64,000 nucleotides of DNA, from contig JANTUC010000001.1 of assembly GCA_026873275.1 (NCBI GenBank), positions 3,100,001 to 3,164,000 on the forward strand, written 5' to 3'. The position numbers and the translations under genes are program-made. How positions within the stretch are numbered: the first letter of the stretch is position 1; every line of letters begins with the position of its first letter. Source of the stretch: Pseudopithomyces maydicus (lineage: Eukaryota; Ascomycota; Dothideomycetes; Pleosporales; Didymosphaeriaceae). Below the pieces are notes generated by a model. It was not told the DNA's origin. It made no database searches and was given only the letters and a program-made list of their open reading frames with translations. Below, piece after piece: positions 1 to 11,585 of the stretch.

Positions 1-2589
1 TGAACCAAACGTCTTGCAACCGCCGCGCAAAGGCGACACACTGAGGTATCCCCTGGCTGCAATGGGTGGAACTCCCATGCATTGTCTTGAGCTGCGAAGC
101 CGCAGACCGACATGTCCTCCGCTTTACCCTCGTTGCTCAATGACCTGACCAGTGAGCATTGGTGGTTCGAATGGCATTCTGCGCAGATCATTCAAAGTTT
201 GATTGTTACCTCAACCAATAGCCCCGCTCTCGAATCCCGCCTTGCATATGAAGACTATCCTCTTCTGACGGGTAAATACGAAAACTCGTACACGAGGGTT
301 CAGTCTTGTATGGAGTAACGACTCATACGTGGCGCAGCCTAGGGTTTAACTCACTGACGATGTCGGATATTTAGCAGGGGACGGCCTGCAAGCGTGGGAT
401 AGCTCTGCATCATACGATTCCATAGGCCCAACAGATAGTACAGCTCACTTGTATTAGAACAGTGACCGTCCGCTCTTGTCTTGGTATTCGAGCGTTTTGA
501 ACCGTACGTGCAGACGTCTCAGCGACCGCTATTGTTCGCCGTATGCAGGGATCATGTTTCCGTAATGGAGTGGATAAAAAGCAGAGTCGAGGCGGATTAT
601 GTAGGATTCAAGTCTTCATCTACTATGCACACTATTCGTTCGGTGTGAATGCACAGCCATCCCCAGTTCTTACCACATTCAAACAACGTTTCCGTCATCG
701 TCGTGCAAAAGCTGAGGCCATGATGTGCTTCGGTCGTGGGCTTATTTTTTTGGTGACGCATATTCTTAGGCGTGATGATCAGTCAGGAGCCATGTAGCTT
801 GATCTTCCAAATGAAGCCGGTTGCAAAAGACCTTCTTGCAACAACGCTCCCAAAGCTGTACAACCACCAACAATTTCGGGTGAGATGATTGGGGATAGAC
901 TTGGTGGATAGCAGAAGAAGACTGGGTAACCGTGCTGAGCAGGGAGAACCTAGAATTTGGCTTGCATTTGCAGCATGCTTGTAACGCGAGACCGGAAATA
1001 GGCTGCAAATCTGTCAAGAGACCACCCTTGCAACAATAGTCTCTCCTGTATTCCATGGAGTTGTGCACTGCCGCTGAAACAAGTGGTAGAGTCACTGGTG
1101 TGCCGTGCATGGCGTCCCAGTATACAATAGCGCCGTCGGCTGTTCCGAAATCCGTGCGGCTCCATCAACCCGTCAATATCATACCCAGGAGAGGTGGAAG
1201 ATCGAAACTTGGTGTTTAGGAAATGTGTGTCTGCCACACGTGGGAACCACTATAACACCTGCTGTGCAATACTGTTCCGCAACTGTGGTACTCTGCTTCT
1301 AATATCTTCTGGAGCGGTTGCGGCCGCTGCGACTACCCGCTTTACCAAGGCCATGTCAGCGGGTTAGCGACTTGAGTGCTGTATGGAGCGTTGCTGCTCA
1401 CGGCGCCTGTCAAATTGTCAGTGCACCACCGGTTAGGTGGCTAGCGTTTCGCGACAAGCCATTTCGCCGTCTTAATTCCCACAGGCATTGACATGCATCT
1501 GGCGCACTCCCAGAGGTGGTTTGTAGCCTATTGGTATGCCGGGAGCTTTCCAATAGACGAGGTGGGCGCGTCGTAGCACAACGTATGGGCTGGCAACATC
1601 GCCATGACGCTGTTCTCGGAGGCATTGCGGAGTCACACGTCGCCGTTACTAGCATTAAACTAACACGTTTACGATTTTCCGATGGCCACCAGTGTCGTCC
1701 ATTGGCCGGCAGAGTACGTGTTGTCCTCGGATTCGGGGGAGTGGTGCTCCTGACGCCGCGAATACTCTGTGCCTAGGTGGAGTTGCGGGGTCCACCTTTG
1801 TTTCTCTTGTTGCCAGGTCTTCTCTCGCCTATCTGTTTGGAAGCTGGTTATCGCGGCACTGGCCAGCTCATACCGCACATCTCGTTGTCATTAGAGGATA
1901 CCGGCATCATCTGCTCGATAGTTCAATATCCCAGTGCTCCCCGGCAGGCAATGTCATGTGGCTCCGATCAATGTTCGGCTTGGGATAGCTGTATACAGTG
2001 TCTTTTGCCGGGCAGTCCATTAGCGTGCAGAGAAGATCACAGTATATCCCTCGCCTCGCAGCTGCTTGTGTTCACCCCCGAACGTCGGCCCCCCATAGAA
2101 GTCCTGGAACACATTGCCTCAGCGACCTTACTTCCATCCCAAGCTTTCACACTTTTGCGGAACTGGGTAGGACCTGTGTCTAAGCCGTCGTATGTGAATA
2201 ACGGAACGCAAAAAGTTTTCTGATCTTTGCCAGGACGCTTGAACCCCACGCTCGCAAATTTGCCAGGGCCTCTGTGATCGATTAGCGCACAGATGGCAAA
2301 CGTACGAGAAGATCTGCGCTTGGTGGTGATCCATGATCGTGATTTCCAGAAGTATTCGGTGGACAGGCGAATTTATTGTGTACCAGTGTGCGTTCCATCT
2401 TTTTCGTTTGGTGGCCGTCTGTGTGATAGCAGAATGGGCACGCTTTAGAGCCTTATCTATCCGAAAATAGGGAATAACTCCGCTGACTGAATGTTACTGG
2501 ATGTAGAGACGAGGTGTGTAGAATCTGTCCTGCGATCGATCCAGTCCAGGACCGACTAACACAATCAGCGCGAAGAGAACCGCCTACAG
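1..2589. other. gene-poor left end, no confident gene
   Basis: No complete gene can be supported here. On the minus strand between about 790 and 1650 there are coding-looking patches in changing frames, with one plausible 76-base intron ending at an acceptor near 1410, but also an in-frame TAG and at least one frame change. No family is recognisable. The last 150 bases probably hold the unresolved 5' exon of the methyltransferase that follows. Decayed genes or low-quality sequence are both possible. Confidence 0.4.
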
Positions 2590-3571
2590 GTGCAGCACAA
2601 CATACTATACCAGCTCTTTGGGGAGAAACATATCTTCCCCGAAATCGAAAATCCTACTTCCATCCTGGAATGTGGATATGGGAGCGGTGACTGGGTCGTG
2701 CAGATCGCTGACGAATACGAAGATTGCGAAGTATGTCAATATCACAATCAAGATTTCCCTTGTTGAGATGGTTCTTGTTCAAAAATGGCTTGGTGACTCA
2801 ATCTGATGATAACAGGTAACTGGACTTGACATATATCCTGTTCGCCTACCTGATCAGCCCGACAATCTTGGCTTGCACGGCTATAATCTCAATGACCGTC
2901 TGGATGATCTGGAGGTCTTCGAGTATAGGCCTTATGATCTTATTCACTCACGTTTTGTTGGTACGCACATCCGAAGGATCCGAAGTGCGGCTGAACTGTT
3001 GACATGGCTCAGCGCAGGGAATCAAAACCAGTAGATGGTCAGGTTATGTTCGTGATATGAGACTCCTCTTGAAGCCTACGGGATGGGTACAAATGGTTGA
3101 ATATTACCTGAACGTGCAGTCCAACACCGGTCGCTTGACGTCGGAATCGGCATTGAGGAGGTGGTGGGAGTATTATGTAACGGCAATGGAGGCGTCGATG
3201 CGAAACCCGCGCGCGGCGAGGAATCTTGCTCAACTGCTCACTGAGGCCGGGTACCGCCATGTGGGTAGCAACGCGTTCCAGTTGCCGATAGGAGGATGGA
3301 GGTCAGGTAAGCCAGGAATTTTTTTCTCTGCTGATGCAGACCATGCGAGCGATATTGCTACTTGCGACACGACGTTGACCATGTAGCAGAGCCGGCCATG
3401 GCCCGGATCGGACGTGATAGCGTGGAGATGATGGGTGAATTGTTGGAGTCGGTAAGCCTCTGGCTGTTCACAGAACGCCTGGGATGGACGGCTGCGAGGG
3501 TCGCGACGCTCAACAGCGAGGTACGGACGGAGTTGCAAGATACGAGCTTGCAGTTATATGTGACCATGTAA
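2590..3571 (+). CDS. LaeA-like SAM-dependent methyltransferase (5' end unresolved)
   Basis: Reading exons 2590-2730, 2816-2960, 3013-3306 and 3387-3571 gives 254 continuous residues and a stop at 3569-3571. All introns are GT-AG and all phases agree. The protein has a SAM-binding loop (ILECGYGSGDW), then VTGLDIYP, HSRFVAQGIKTSRW, LLLKPTGWVQMVEYY and a C-terminal LWLFTERLGW segment. These are the ordered blocks of the fungal LaeA/UMTA-like methyltransferase family, whose members often act in secondary metabolism or development; substrates are usually unknown. The N-terminal exon is not resolved. Upstream of the 2590 acceptor (branch-like GACTAAC at about 2554) a candidate exon reads NGHALEPY but has in-frame stops near 2477 and 2486. 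The gene may be 5'-truncated, decayed or affected by a sequence error. No biosynthetic core gene is next to it. Confidence 0.7.
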
Positions 3572-5909
3572 GTGGAATGCATGGCCAAGGCTGTCGCGAG
3601 TGTTGACAAGCTGGCAGATACGCGGCCTGGGGTCGTAAGAGCTAACGGCAGCTTCACGTCCTTGTGGAGCGCCTTGGTCGCTAGCATGACGGGTTTTCTC
3701 CGTTTTCTATCGTACCACTGTGTCAGATCAATAGTATTTGGTGTGATAGCCACCACTGTGCTCCCTTGAACCTTTTGCGTGAGCTATGCTCAGAAGAGCC
3801 TCCGAGCACTTGATGGCACCTTCATGGCGGAACGAGCCTCGATCGACTCATGTGAAAACAGGATGCACAGGTTTTCCAAAGCTTTGGCGAAGAGGTGGTG
3901 ATGGAAGTGAAGAGCGCATGCTGGGGACACGGGTGAGAGTTGTTGCCATGCTTGGGTTCGCAATAGGCGGATTTCTCAGAAGGCACGATACGGGACCACC
4001 ACGGCAGGCGCGGTTATGAGATCCACAAGGGCCCTCACCCACAGTGTCCACAATGTCCACACCCATAGGTTGGACGGGGGTGCCTTCGCCAGCCACGACA
4101 CACAGTGCCCGAGACGGCAGCATGCTTCCAGGAAGGTGGACTGGTGTTTTTGCAGGTGACTGATGTTTTTGCCATCGAGGCCATGCCTCGAAGAGACGGT
4201 AACGAAGCACGATTCGACATGAGCACGGTGACAGTGAAGCTGCCGACGATTGCAGAGACGAGGAGCGAGTGGGTATTCCAGAGGATCCCAAGAGGACATG
4301 GCTCTACTAAATTGGGGCTCCAGATTTCACATTCCGGTACCGCAGCCAGCACAACGGCAGCAGGAGACGCCCCAAACTCGCGCCAAAGGTTATTGGCACC
4401 AGGAACAGCCAGCGTCTGCTTCATTGGCCGCGTCAGGTCGCCCTAGGCATCTTGTTCGCACCCGTACCGGCTGGACGGTAGCGAAAAACACCAGTGCAAG
4501 CTCGATAGCGTGTCAACACCGCCTGGCATGCCTGTCGAATCGTGGACCTGCCGCCAGCCTCCATCACCAGCACCTCAATCGAGTCATGTGCCGCCACAGC
4601 GCCCGGAGCTCAACCCGCCTTCCGTCGACATGTGGTGCGGCTGTCACCGTGTCTGCCCACACGCCAAACTCACCCCTTTGCATTCGCTTTGCACATCTGC
4701 TGTGCTCGAGAACAACATCACGAGCACAGGCCAAGATTGTCATTGCTCTCGATCAATTGCACCAGCATCCGATGCGGGAGACCTTGCATGAAGCACACCG
4801 TGCTAACGATTCAAACCGAAACGGTCCGACGCCGTGCTAATCCAAGAACGGGTACCTACAATTGCCTCGCGAGGAAGCGGGAACAGCCCTACCTGCCTCC
4901 GCATAAAGCAACACAGATGAGCCCAGCACCTTGATACGTGGCAGTGGCCTGTGTCACGGTCGTTTGAGGTCGCCCGCGCTTCCAACACGTGACCCGTTCG
5001 GTACCTACCTGTCGTGCTCAGCTCCGTAGGTGCTTCGGGAAACGCCGTGCAACCAAGGGCAATTTTGTGAATTGGGCATAAGTATATCAAGACGTGATCA
5101 CTCTCACAGGTATGATCTCACTGCAGGCCGTGCACTTCGTCGCAGATCTCATGCGCACGAGCGCCTCCACACAAGCCTCCCGCGGAGCCTTCCCCAGCAT
5201 CCTACGGGCGAGGAACCAGGTCTTCAAACTTTCAATTAATGATCTACTTCAATCCGGGCCATCTCAGTACGATGTGATGTACACATGTCCACATTATGTG
5301 GGCAACATTACCGATTCTAAAGGCTAGAACACATTCGAATTTGTCCAGGCAATGATTTTGTACCGGTTGACCTGATCACAAGTGCCCACAAACAAAAAAG
5401 TTAGACTAATTGTGGAAGCAGCTTCGCGTAAATCGTCCACTTGACCAAGTCCCTGGTCGACACCCCAGTCCCAAACACATGCAGGAATTACATCCGCTGA
5501 CATTGCCATTCATTCGGAGAATTTTACTCCAACTGTAGATAGAACGGCGCCAAAAGAGCTTGATGTGTTCGAGATTGTTGGTGGCATACTCTGGGGATCA
5601 TGATGTCACGCACTTCTCCCGTCAAGCAGCACTTTAGGCTGATGCCACAGTCCACCAGGCCGCATCGCGTTTAACTTTAACATTCAACCGGGTTAACACC
5701 CTTCCGTCTGTGCGATTCTAACCTCAAAATGGGGATGCGGGGAATTCGGAACCGTACAATGGCGAGCCGACGCGCCAAGATCGCCAATGTATATACTACA
5801 TATATGGTATTCCTCATAGAAAACCGATATTCTTTTCGCGAGGTGTATCCCGAGTTTCTATACAGAGGCTAATCTTTAGAGCACGTTCACGACGGAAACC
5901 AACGAAAAC
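3572..5909. other. long intergenic region, no supported gene
   Basis: Several overlapping frames of 80-200 codons between 3.8 and 4.9 kb are low-complexity or mutually antisense, with no recognisable family, signal peptide or splice-consistent model. I see nothing I can annotate apart from a TATA-like element just before the esterase gene. Confidence 0.5.
5787..5806 (+). promoter_or_regulatory. TATA-like elements of the GDSL esterase gene
   Basis: Two TATA-like stretches (TGTATATAC and CATATATGG) lie about 105-120 bases upstream of the esterase start codon at 5910, a common spacing for inducible fungal genes. Inferred from sequence only. Confidence 0.4.
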
Positions 5910-7100
5910 ATGCGCTCGGGCTTAGTCTCTGGCCTAGCGTTTTCATCGCTTTGTATGAGCCAGCATACAACCGGATGGCAGGCGCAAGATTTCGACACGA
6001 TTGTGGCGTTCGGGGATAGTTATACGGACGAAAATCGACTGGGATATTTCATCAATCATAATGGATCTCCCCCGCCTGTGGGATGGAATGCCGGTGTGGT
6101 ATGTCTCTAAGCCTTCTTTTCTCTGTGAGAATCCTACGCCAGAATCACTTGCCAATTCACCGAGGCTTGCAATACGCGAAAACTAGATATGAACTGGAGT
6201 AGTTACACATCGAAGACTGACTGGGAATAAATGCAGAGTTACAAAGCCTCCACTGGCGGTCGGGTATGGCCGCGCTACGCCTCTACCTACACTAACAGCA
6301 CCCTCTACAACTACGCTGTCAGCGGCGCCGTCTGCTCCAACGACATTTCTCCCCGTTGGTTCTCTTCTATCAATGCCCCATTCCCCGATATTGCAAACTA
6401 CGAGCTTCCTGCCTTCATCGCCGACTCGCAATACACTTCCCCAAACGGCAGCGCTTTCTTCACCGGCACACCTACCTCCACTGTCTACGCTATTTGGATC
6501 GGTACGAATGACGTCGGCAACAACGCTTTCCTGACCGATAGCCAGCTTCCTGGGAAAACACTCAGCAACTACGTCGATTGCGTATACTCTACCATCGATG
6601 GTCTTTATGCCAACGGTGCGCGCTACTTCGTTCTGTTGAACCTAGCCCCACTAAATCTTGTCCCACAATATGCGCTACCTTCTCAGGGCGGTCTCAACTC
6701 CTCGCAATTCTTCCCAGAAAAACCTTCCGTGTCCGGCGGAAACATTACTGAGATCAGCTACCGCATGCTTGAGACGGTAGACACAGTAAATTCCATCTAC
6801 GAGTACCGCACACCGTTTGAAGCTCGCGTAAACAATACCTGGCCGGAAGCGCAGATTGCGAACTTTGATGTCCATGCCCTGATGACGGATATGTATCTTA
6901 ATCCAAAAGAATACTTCAACGGGACAGCGCCATTGAATGTAACGGGTTATGTCATCGGCGCAGGAAACCTTTCAACGAGCGATAAGGATAGTTTTATGTG
7001 GTATGATGAGCTGCATCCAAGCGAACAGACAGATCGAATCATTGCGAGGGAATTCGTAGGAGTACTAGGCGGAGATAGTATTTGGGCGAAGTACTGGTAA
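5910..7100 (+). CDS. secreted GDSL/SGNH acetylesterase, CE16-like
   Basis: Exons 5910-6098 and 6237-7100 with a 138-base GT-AG intron give a 350-residue protein. The N terminus is short and hydrophobic, suggesting secretion. The SGNH blocks are in order: FGDSYTD carrying the nucleophile Ser near residue 32, the GTNDVG block (block III, Asn) near residue 155, and DELHPSEQ with the catalytic Asp/His near residue 335. The length, the early GDSL block and the C-terminal DxxH fit carbohydrate esterase family 16 acetylesterases, which remove acetyl groups from hemicellulose oligosaccharides. Converges with the GST gene downstream (136 bases between stops). The family is clear; the substrate is inferred. 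Confidence 0.88.
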
Positions 7101-7235
7101 TTTATGCGCTTGATCTCCGTCTACTTCCCAATAAGCATTAATTATCAAATATAAACGAATCGACTAGAACCCCTTAAGCCAAGACAATTCATGTGAATGT
7201 GAGAGTACCGCCACATTCACACATACAATATCCTC

Positions 7236-8244
7236 TTAAGTCTCCCTCTCCATCCACTTGCCGCACGCCTCATACACCCCCATATACCCCTCCCAACCCT
7301 CCAACCTGCTAAATACCTCCCGATCCACAACCAACGCATTCCTCAGCGCCCCCGCAATGAAGAAATCAGCCATACTCACCTCCTCCCCCAGCACATACGG
7401 GCCCCCATTCTGCAGTATCAAAGCTCCGATCGCGCGCGCTTCATCCTGCACACTCTCCCACACAGCGTCTTCCCTGGCGAGGAGGTCCTCGAGAGGGTGG
7501 CCCAGCGCGGCTTCTCGTGTTTCACGGAAGTATGTCTGAGAGCGGGGAGAAAGGAGGGCCATTTCTCGGGGGAGTATGGAAGCGCCTGGGATAGAGTTAG
7601 GAATCGTGGCGATGTGCATTATAGAAGAATGGCGATTAGTAAAGTAAATGTCTGGATGGAGGAGAAGAAAAAGTGATACCACGTACTGAATGCTTTGCCC
7701 ACCACACCTCTTGCTCTCTGTTGAATCACATCCCCTAATGGTGATGACAGCTTGACTGGGCGCTGTGGATACTTTTCCTCGAGAAAGTGCGCGATGGCGG
7801 GGGAGTCCATTACGAAGGCTTCGCTGGGGATGTGATGGATTGCCGGAACGGTGTATTTCCCTGAGGGTGGAGCGGGAATTCCCCTATACCATGAATTATT
7901 AGTCTCATATAAATGACTATTTGTACAAATGTTTAAGCGTTTGTGCAAGATGACAATGTGATTGTTTTATTTCCGTGGTCGCATCAGCTTGCGCATTTGC
8001 GAAGAAGAGGAAAGATTAAAAAAATCAAGAAGGGAGATGGAAGATGTGCCCACAATTTTACAAGTTCCTCTTTGATATCTGGGAACTCGAGCCAGATCGT
8101 GCGGTACGGGATTTTCTTGTAATTGAGCAGCAAACGTATGCGCCACACGGCCGGTGAGAAGCACACCCCTTTGGTGGAGGCGAGATCGTATAGGACAATT
8201 TCGGCCTCAGGTGAGTCCTTCGTTATATTGTGGTTGGACGACAT
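7236..8244 (-). CDS. glutathione S-transferase-like protein
   Basis: Three exons on the minus strand (8244-8054, 7883-7687, 7585-7236) give 245 residues, with phases that close exactly. The first donor is GTGGGC, slightly unusual, but it joins KLGIPAPPSGKYTVPAI in frame. The N-terminal thioredoxin-like half includes FSPAVWRIRLLLNYK and the Pro-Ala-Ile/DSPAIAHFLEE segment that binds the glutathione backbone in GSTs. The C-terminal all-helical half includes VSMADFFIAGAL, the N-capping region (S/T-x-x-D) of GST folds. The start was chosen at MSSNHN because upstream sequence is not conserved-looking. Substrate unknown; related fungal proteins act in detoxification or tailoring of secondary metabolites. 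Confidence 0.85.
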
Positions 8245-9083
8245 GATTGTAGGTACGTGTATACAGTTTGGATTAATTATATGAATAGAGCGCAAAATAA
8301 CAACGTCCCGGAAGAGTGCTTGGAAATTGTAAAAATGAAGGTAACTTGGTGGTTTTGTATGATTTGGAAACATATATAGGCCAGTATAGTTTGGTACTAA
8401 TTCGGAGAGTTAGATAATCAAGTGCGAGGAATGCGGTATGATGAGCATCTAGGCAGCAGCCAGCGACGTGGCTCCACCCGTTCCATGTCTCTTCCACAGA
8501 CCCGCCCGATGACATTCGCGACTACGTCGTAGAGAAATATGTATTCTAATTTTGTCTCCTCCGACCGGAGTAGCTGTAATTTTCGTACATACCAGCCTCC
8601 CCGGTAATGATACATGCGTTAAGCGAGCCAATGATATCACAGAGCCATCATTTGTCACTATACTATAGCTGCCCTCGACTGCCAATTCATCATGGTCATC
8701 GTTCCTTTGAATCCAGGAATATATATTGACACATAGTTCTTCATAGCAGATGATCTTCAACAATTTTGAATCGGTAAAGATATGTTACCATAATTTCGTC
8801 AAGACATACATCACGCCAATGTCGGGATAACAAATTGCAAGCAAACCTTATACATTTTATCAACTGATATGAGCGCTACTAAGTACCCCGACCAATAATG
8901 CTCAAGGAGACAGACAGATAAATAGACCAACGACCCAGATCAATCATGGTACCCTTGACTACGCATTAACACCCCGTCCGTCCTCGGACACACCCTTTAT
9001 TCATACATACAAACGCCTAGATACCTAGTCTTTCTATCATCCGTCCTAGGCATAATTGTTGCCGTCCTAGACGGGAGAAACAC
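8245..9083. other. intergenic region
   Basis: Promoter side of the GST gene and downstream side of the repeat-protein gene. A 104-codon minus-strand open frame at 8449-8763 has no signal, family or splice support and was not called. Nothing else is seen. Confidence 0.5.
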
Positions 9084-11585
9084 CTAAGATGTAGGCGTGG
9101 GAAGAGCAACTGCTCCGGTTCCCAGGGGCGCCTTGTAGCCGTAGCCGTTGTGCTTGTTATTCCGGGGGCTGATAGGGGTTCCGGTCGACCAGATCTTCTG
9201 GTTGTTACCGTTCACACCGTATGGAGCCTTTTGATTGTTACGGGGGTGATTGGTGTGCCAGTTGACCAGCTCTTCGGGTTACCGTTGGCACCGTAGGGGG
9301 ACTTCTGGTTGTTGTTGCGGGGTGTGATGGGAGTACCAGTTGACCAGCTCTTCTGGTTGCCGTTTGCACCGTAGGGAGACTTCTGCTTGTTGTCGCGACG
9401 AGTAATGGGAGTGCCAGTTGACCAGGCCTTGCCGCTCACACCGTGAGGAGTTTTCTGCTTGTTGTTGCGACGGGCGACGGGAGTACCAGTTGACCATGCC
9501 TTGCCGTTTACGCCATGAGGAGTCTTCTGCTTGTTGTTTCGACGGGCGATGGGGGTTCCGGTTGACCACGCCTTCTGGTTGGCGTTCGCACCATGGGGAG
9601 CTTTTTGCTTGTTGTTGCGGGAGGTAATAGGAGTACCAGTTGAGAAAGCTGCCTTGTTGGTGTGGCTCTTCACACCGTGAGGAGATTTTCCTTCGTTCTT
9701 ACGGGGGCGAGCTGGTAGTCGATTTCTAGGGAGCGACGTTCTTCACCTGAGCTTGAGTCTTCGTCGTCGCCAGCCTCGTCATCATCGCCACCTTCATCGC
9801 CTTTGCCTTCATCACCACCGTCCTCACCGCCATCCTCACCCTCACCGCTTTTGCCATCATCGCCTCCCTTGCCCGGGGCAGGTTGCCACTCAGCGCCAGA
9901 CTCAGAGCGGCGCTCAACGTCGGTGCTTTCGTTGCTGTCGTCGTCATCGCTGCCAGAGCTCTCGCTGGAGCCCTCGCTGGAACCCTCACTGGAGCCCTCG
10001 CTGGAACTCTCGCTGGAGCCCTCGCTGGAACTCTCGCTGGAGCCTTCGCTGGAGTCTTCGCTGGAGCCCTCGCTGGAGCCCTCACCTCCCTTGTATCCAG
10101 ACTGCTTCCATGAGCTCTCACTAGCATCTTGACGGCGTTCAAAGGCCTGGGATAGATCCAAATCTTCCTCGTCATCATTACCATCTCCGTTTGAATCAGT
10201 GGGGGCAGGGGCACTGCTTTCGGTGGTAGACGAAGGAGCAGGTTCGACGTAGCTCGAAGAAGATGGAGCAGGCTCGACGTAGCTCGAAGAAGAAGGAGCA
10301 GGCTCGACGTAGCTTGAAGAAGGAGCGGGTTCGACATAGCTCGAAGATGAAGGAGCAGGTTCAGCGTAGCTGGAAGAAGGGGCGGGCTCCATGTAGCTCG
10401 AAGACGAAGGAGCGGGTTCGACATAGCTCGAAGATGAAGGAGCGGGTTCGACATAGCTCGAAGATGAAGGAGCAGGCTCTACATAGCTGGAGGAAGACGG
10501 CGCAGGCTCGACGTAGCTGGAAGATGAAGGAGCGGGCTCAACATAGCTCGAAGATGAAGGAGCTGGGTCTGCGTAGCTGGAAGACGAAGGAGCAGGTTCG
10601 ACATAGCTGGAAGAAGGGGCAGGCTCCACGTAGCTGGAGGAAGATGGAGCAGGCTCGACGTAGCTGGAGGAAGACGGCGCAGGCTCGACGTAGTTGGAAG
10701 AAGACGGCGCAGGCTCCACGTAGCTAGAAGAAGATGGAGCAGGCTCCACGTAGCTGGAAGAAGACGGAGCAGGCTCCACGTAGCTCGATGAAGACGGAGC
10801 AGGCTCGACGTAGCTGGAGGAAGATGGAGCAGGCTCGACGTAGCTGGAAGAAGACGGAGCAGGCTCGACGTAGCTGGAGGAAGACGGCGCAGGCTCGACA
10901 TAGCTGGAAGAAGATGGAGCAGGCTCGGCATAGCTCGAAGACGAAGGAGCAGGTTCGGCATAGCTCGAGGAAGAAGGAGCAGGGTCTGCGTAGCTCGAGG
11001 AAGGAGCAGGTTCAGCATAGCTCGAGCTTGAATCTACAATCTCTGGTGTGTAGCTCGTAGAAGATGTAGGGGTCGACGACACGTAAACAGTCTCAGTTGT
11101 CGTAGTTGAAGTCTGAGCAGCAACAGACTCGGAGTAAGTCGATGTAGATTTGGTAGAGAGTTCATTAGCAGCTTCACTACTGCCGCCGCCGAGAAGCTTA
11201 GAAAGGGCACCGGTGAGGCCGGTAGGGTCGTCCGCTCGAGCAACAAGAGAGACGGAATAACCTGTGCCGAGAGGGGCAGCAGGGCTGGTACCAGTGCCGA
11301 TTGGTACTGCTGGGCTTACGCCAGAGGCGACAGAACCTGATGGTTCGGCAGCTGTAGACCCACTAGGGCTCGGAAAGGACCAGCCACCAGGAGGAAACGC
11401 CTTGCTTGGACGAACGGGGTGGAATAGTCCCACACCTCCACGTGGGGCGCTATGGGTTCCCTTGTTCCAGTTACCCCAGGGAGCTGTAAAATATGTTAGT
11501 ATAGAATCTTGGTGACTGATGGAGTAGAATGGAGCTTACCGGCGAGGGAGACACCAGAAAACGCGAGAACGAGAGTGGATCGCAT
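9084..11585 (-). CDS. large secreted surface protein with three repeat regions; two apparent frameshifts
   Basis: Exon 1 (11585-11540) encodes the signal peptide MRSTLVLAFSGVSLA; after a 56-base intron exon 2 runs 11483-9084. With one C added at each of two C5 runs (9703-9707 and 9242-9246) the frame is open throughout, giving 815 residues. Order: signal peptide and a short N-terminal region; a Ser/Thr-rich stretch; about 27 copies of a 9-10 residue SSSSYVEPAP unit; a Ser/Glu/Gly and Asp/Glu-rich acidic region; then about seven copies of a roughly 25-residue unit containing STGTPIxxRNNKQKxPxG. Dibasic RR sites recur in the tail and in the acidic part (FERRQ, VERRS, EERRS), which suggests Kex2 processing. 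There is no C-terminal membrane or GPI signal. Not a recognised family; an extracellular or wall-associated role is inferred. Confidence 0.75.
9106..9660 (-). repeat. tandem repeats of about 75 bases encoding STGTPI-RNNKQK units
   Basis: About seven degenerate copies encode STGTPI(T/A/S)xRNNxQKxPxGxNGxxKxW. Three copies carry Arg-Arg just before NN/DN, a plausible Kex2 cleavage point. The array changes frame once inside it (C5 run at 9242-9246) and once at its upstream edge (C5 run at 9703-9707). Confidence 0.85.
10233..11031 (-). repeat. 27-30 base tandem array encoding SSSSYVEPAP
   Basis: About 27 units of 30 bases, some 27, encode (S)SSSY(V/A/M)(E/D)PAP. Variants cluster: Ala and Asp forms sit at the N-terminal end and once in the middle, which suggests expansion of a Val-Glu core block. 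The length is likely to vary between strains. Confidence 0.9.

Noticed and set aside
4250..4840. 196-codon open frame and its antisense counterparts
   Set aside because: Biased low-complexity composition, mutually overlapping on both strands, no family resemblance.
8449..8763. 104-codon minus-strand open frame upstream of the GST gene
   Set aside because: No signal peptide, domain or splice-supported extension; in a promoter region.
9703..9707. Splice donor GTAAG after the C5 run, instead of a frameshift
   Set aside because: Splicing there would remove part of the conserved tail repeat, and the other breaks have no such donor. A missing C explains all cases equally.
10233..11031. Regular 30-base tandem repeats as a possible CRISPR array
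   Set aside because: Units are contiguous with no unique spacers, in frame, in a eukaryotic gene.
9726..11060. Long open frames on both strands across the SSSSYVEPAP array
   Set aside because: A repeated codon pattern leaves several frames open. Only the minus frame beginning with a signal peptide and intron makes a sensible protein; the Lys/Arg-rich and Leu-rich versions are shadows.
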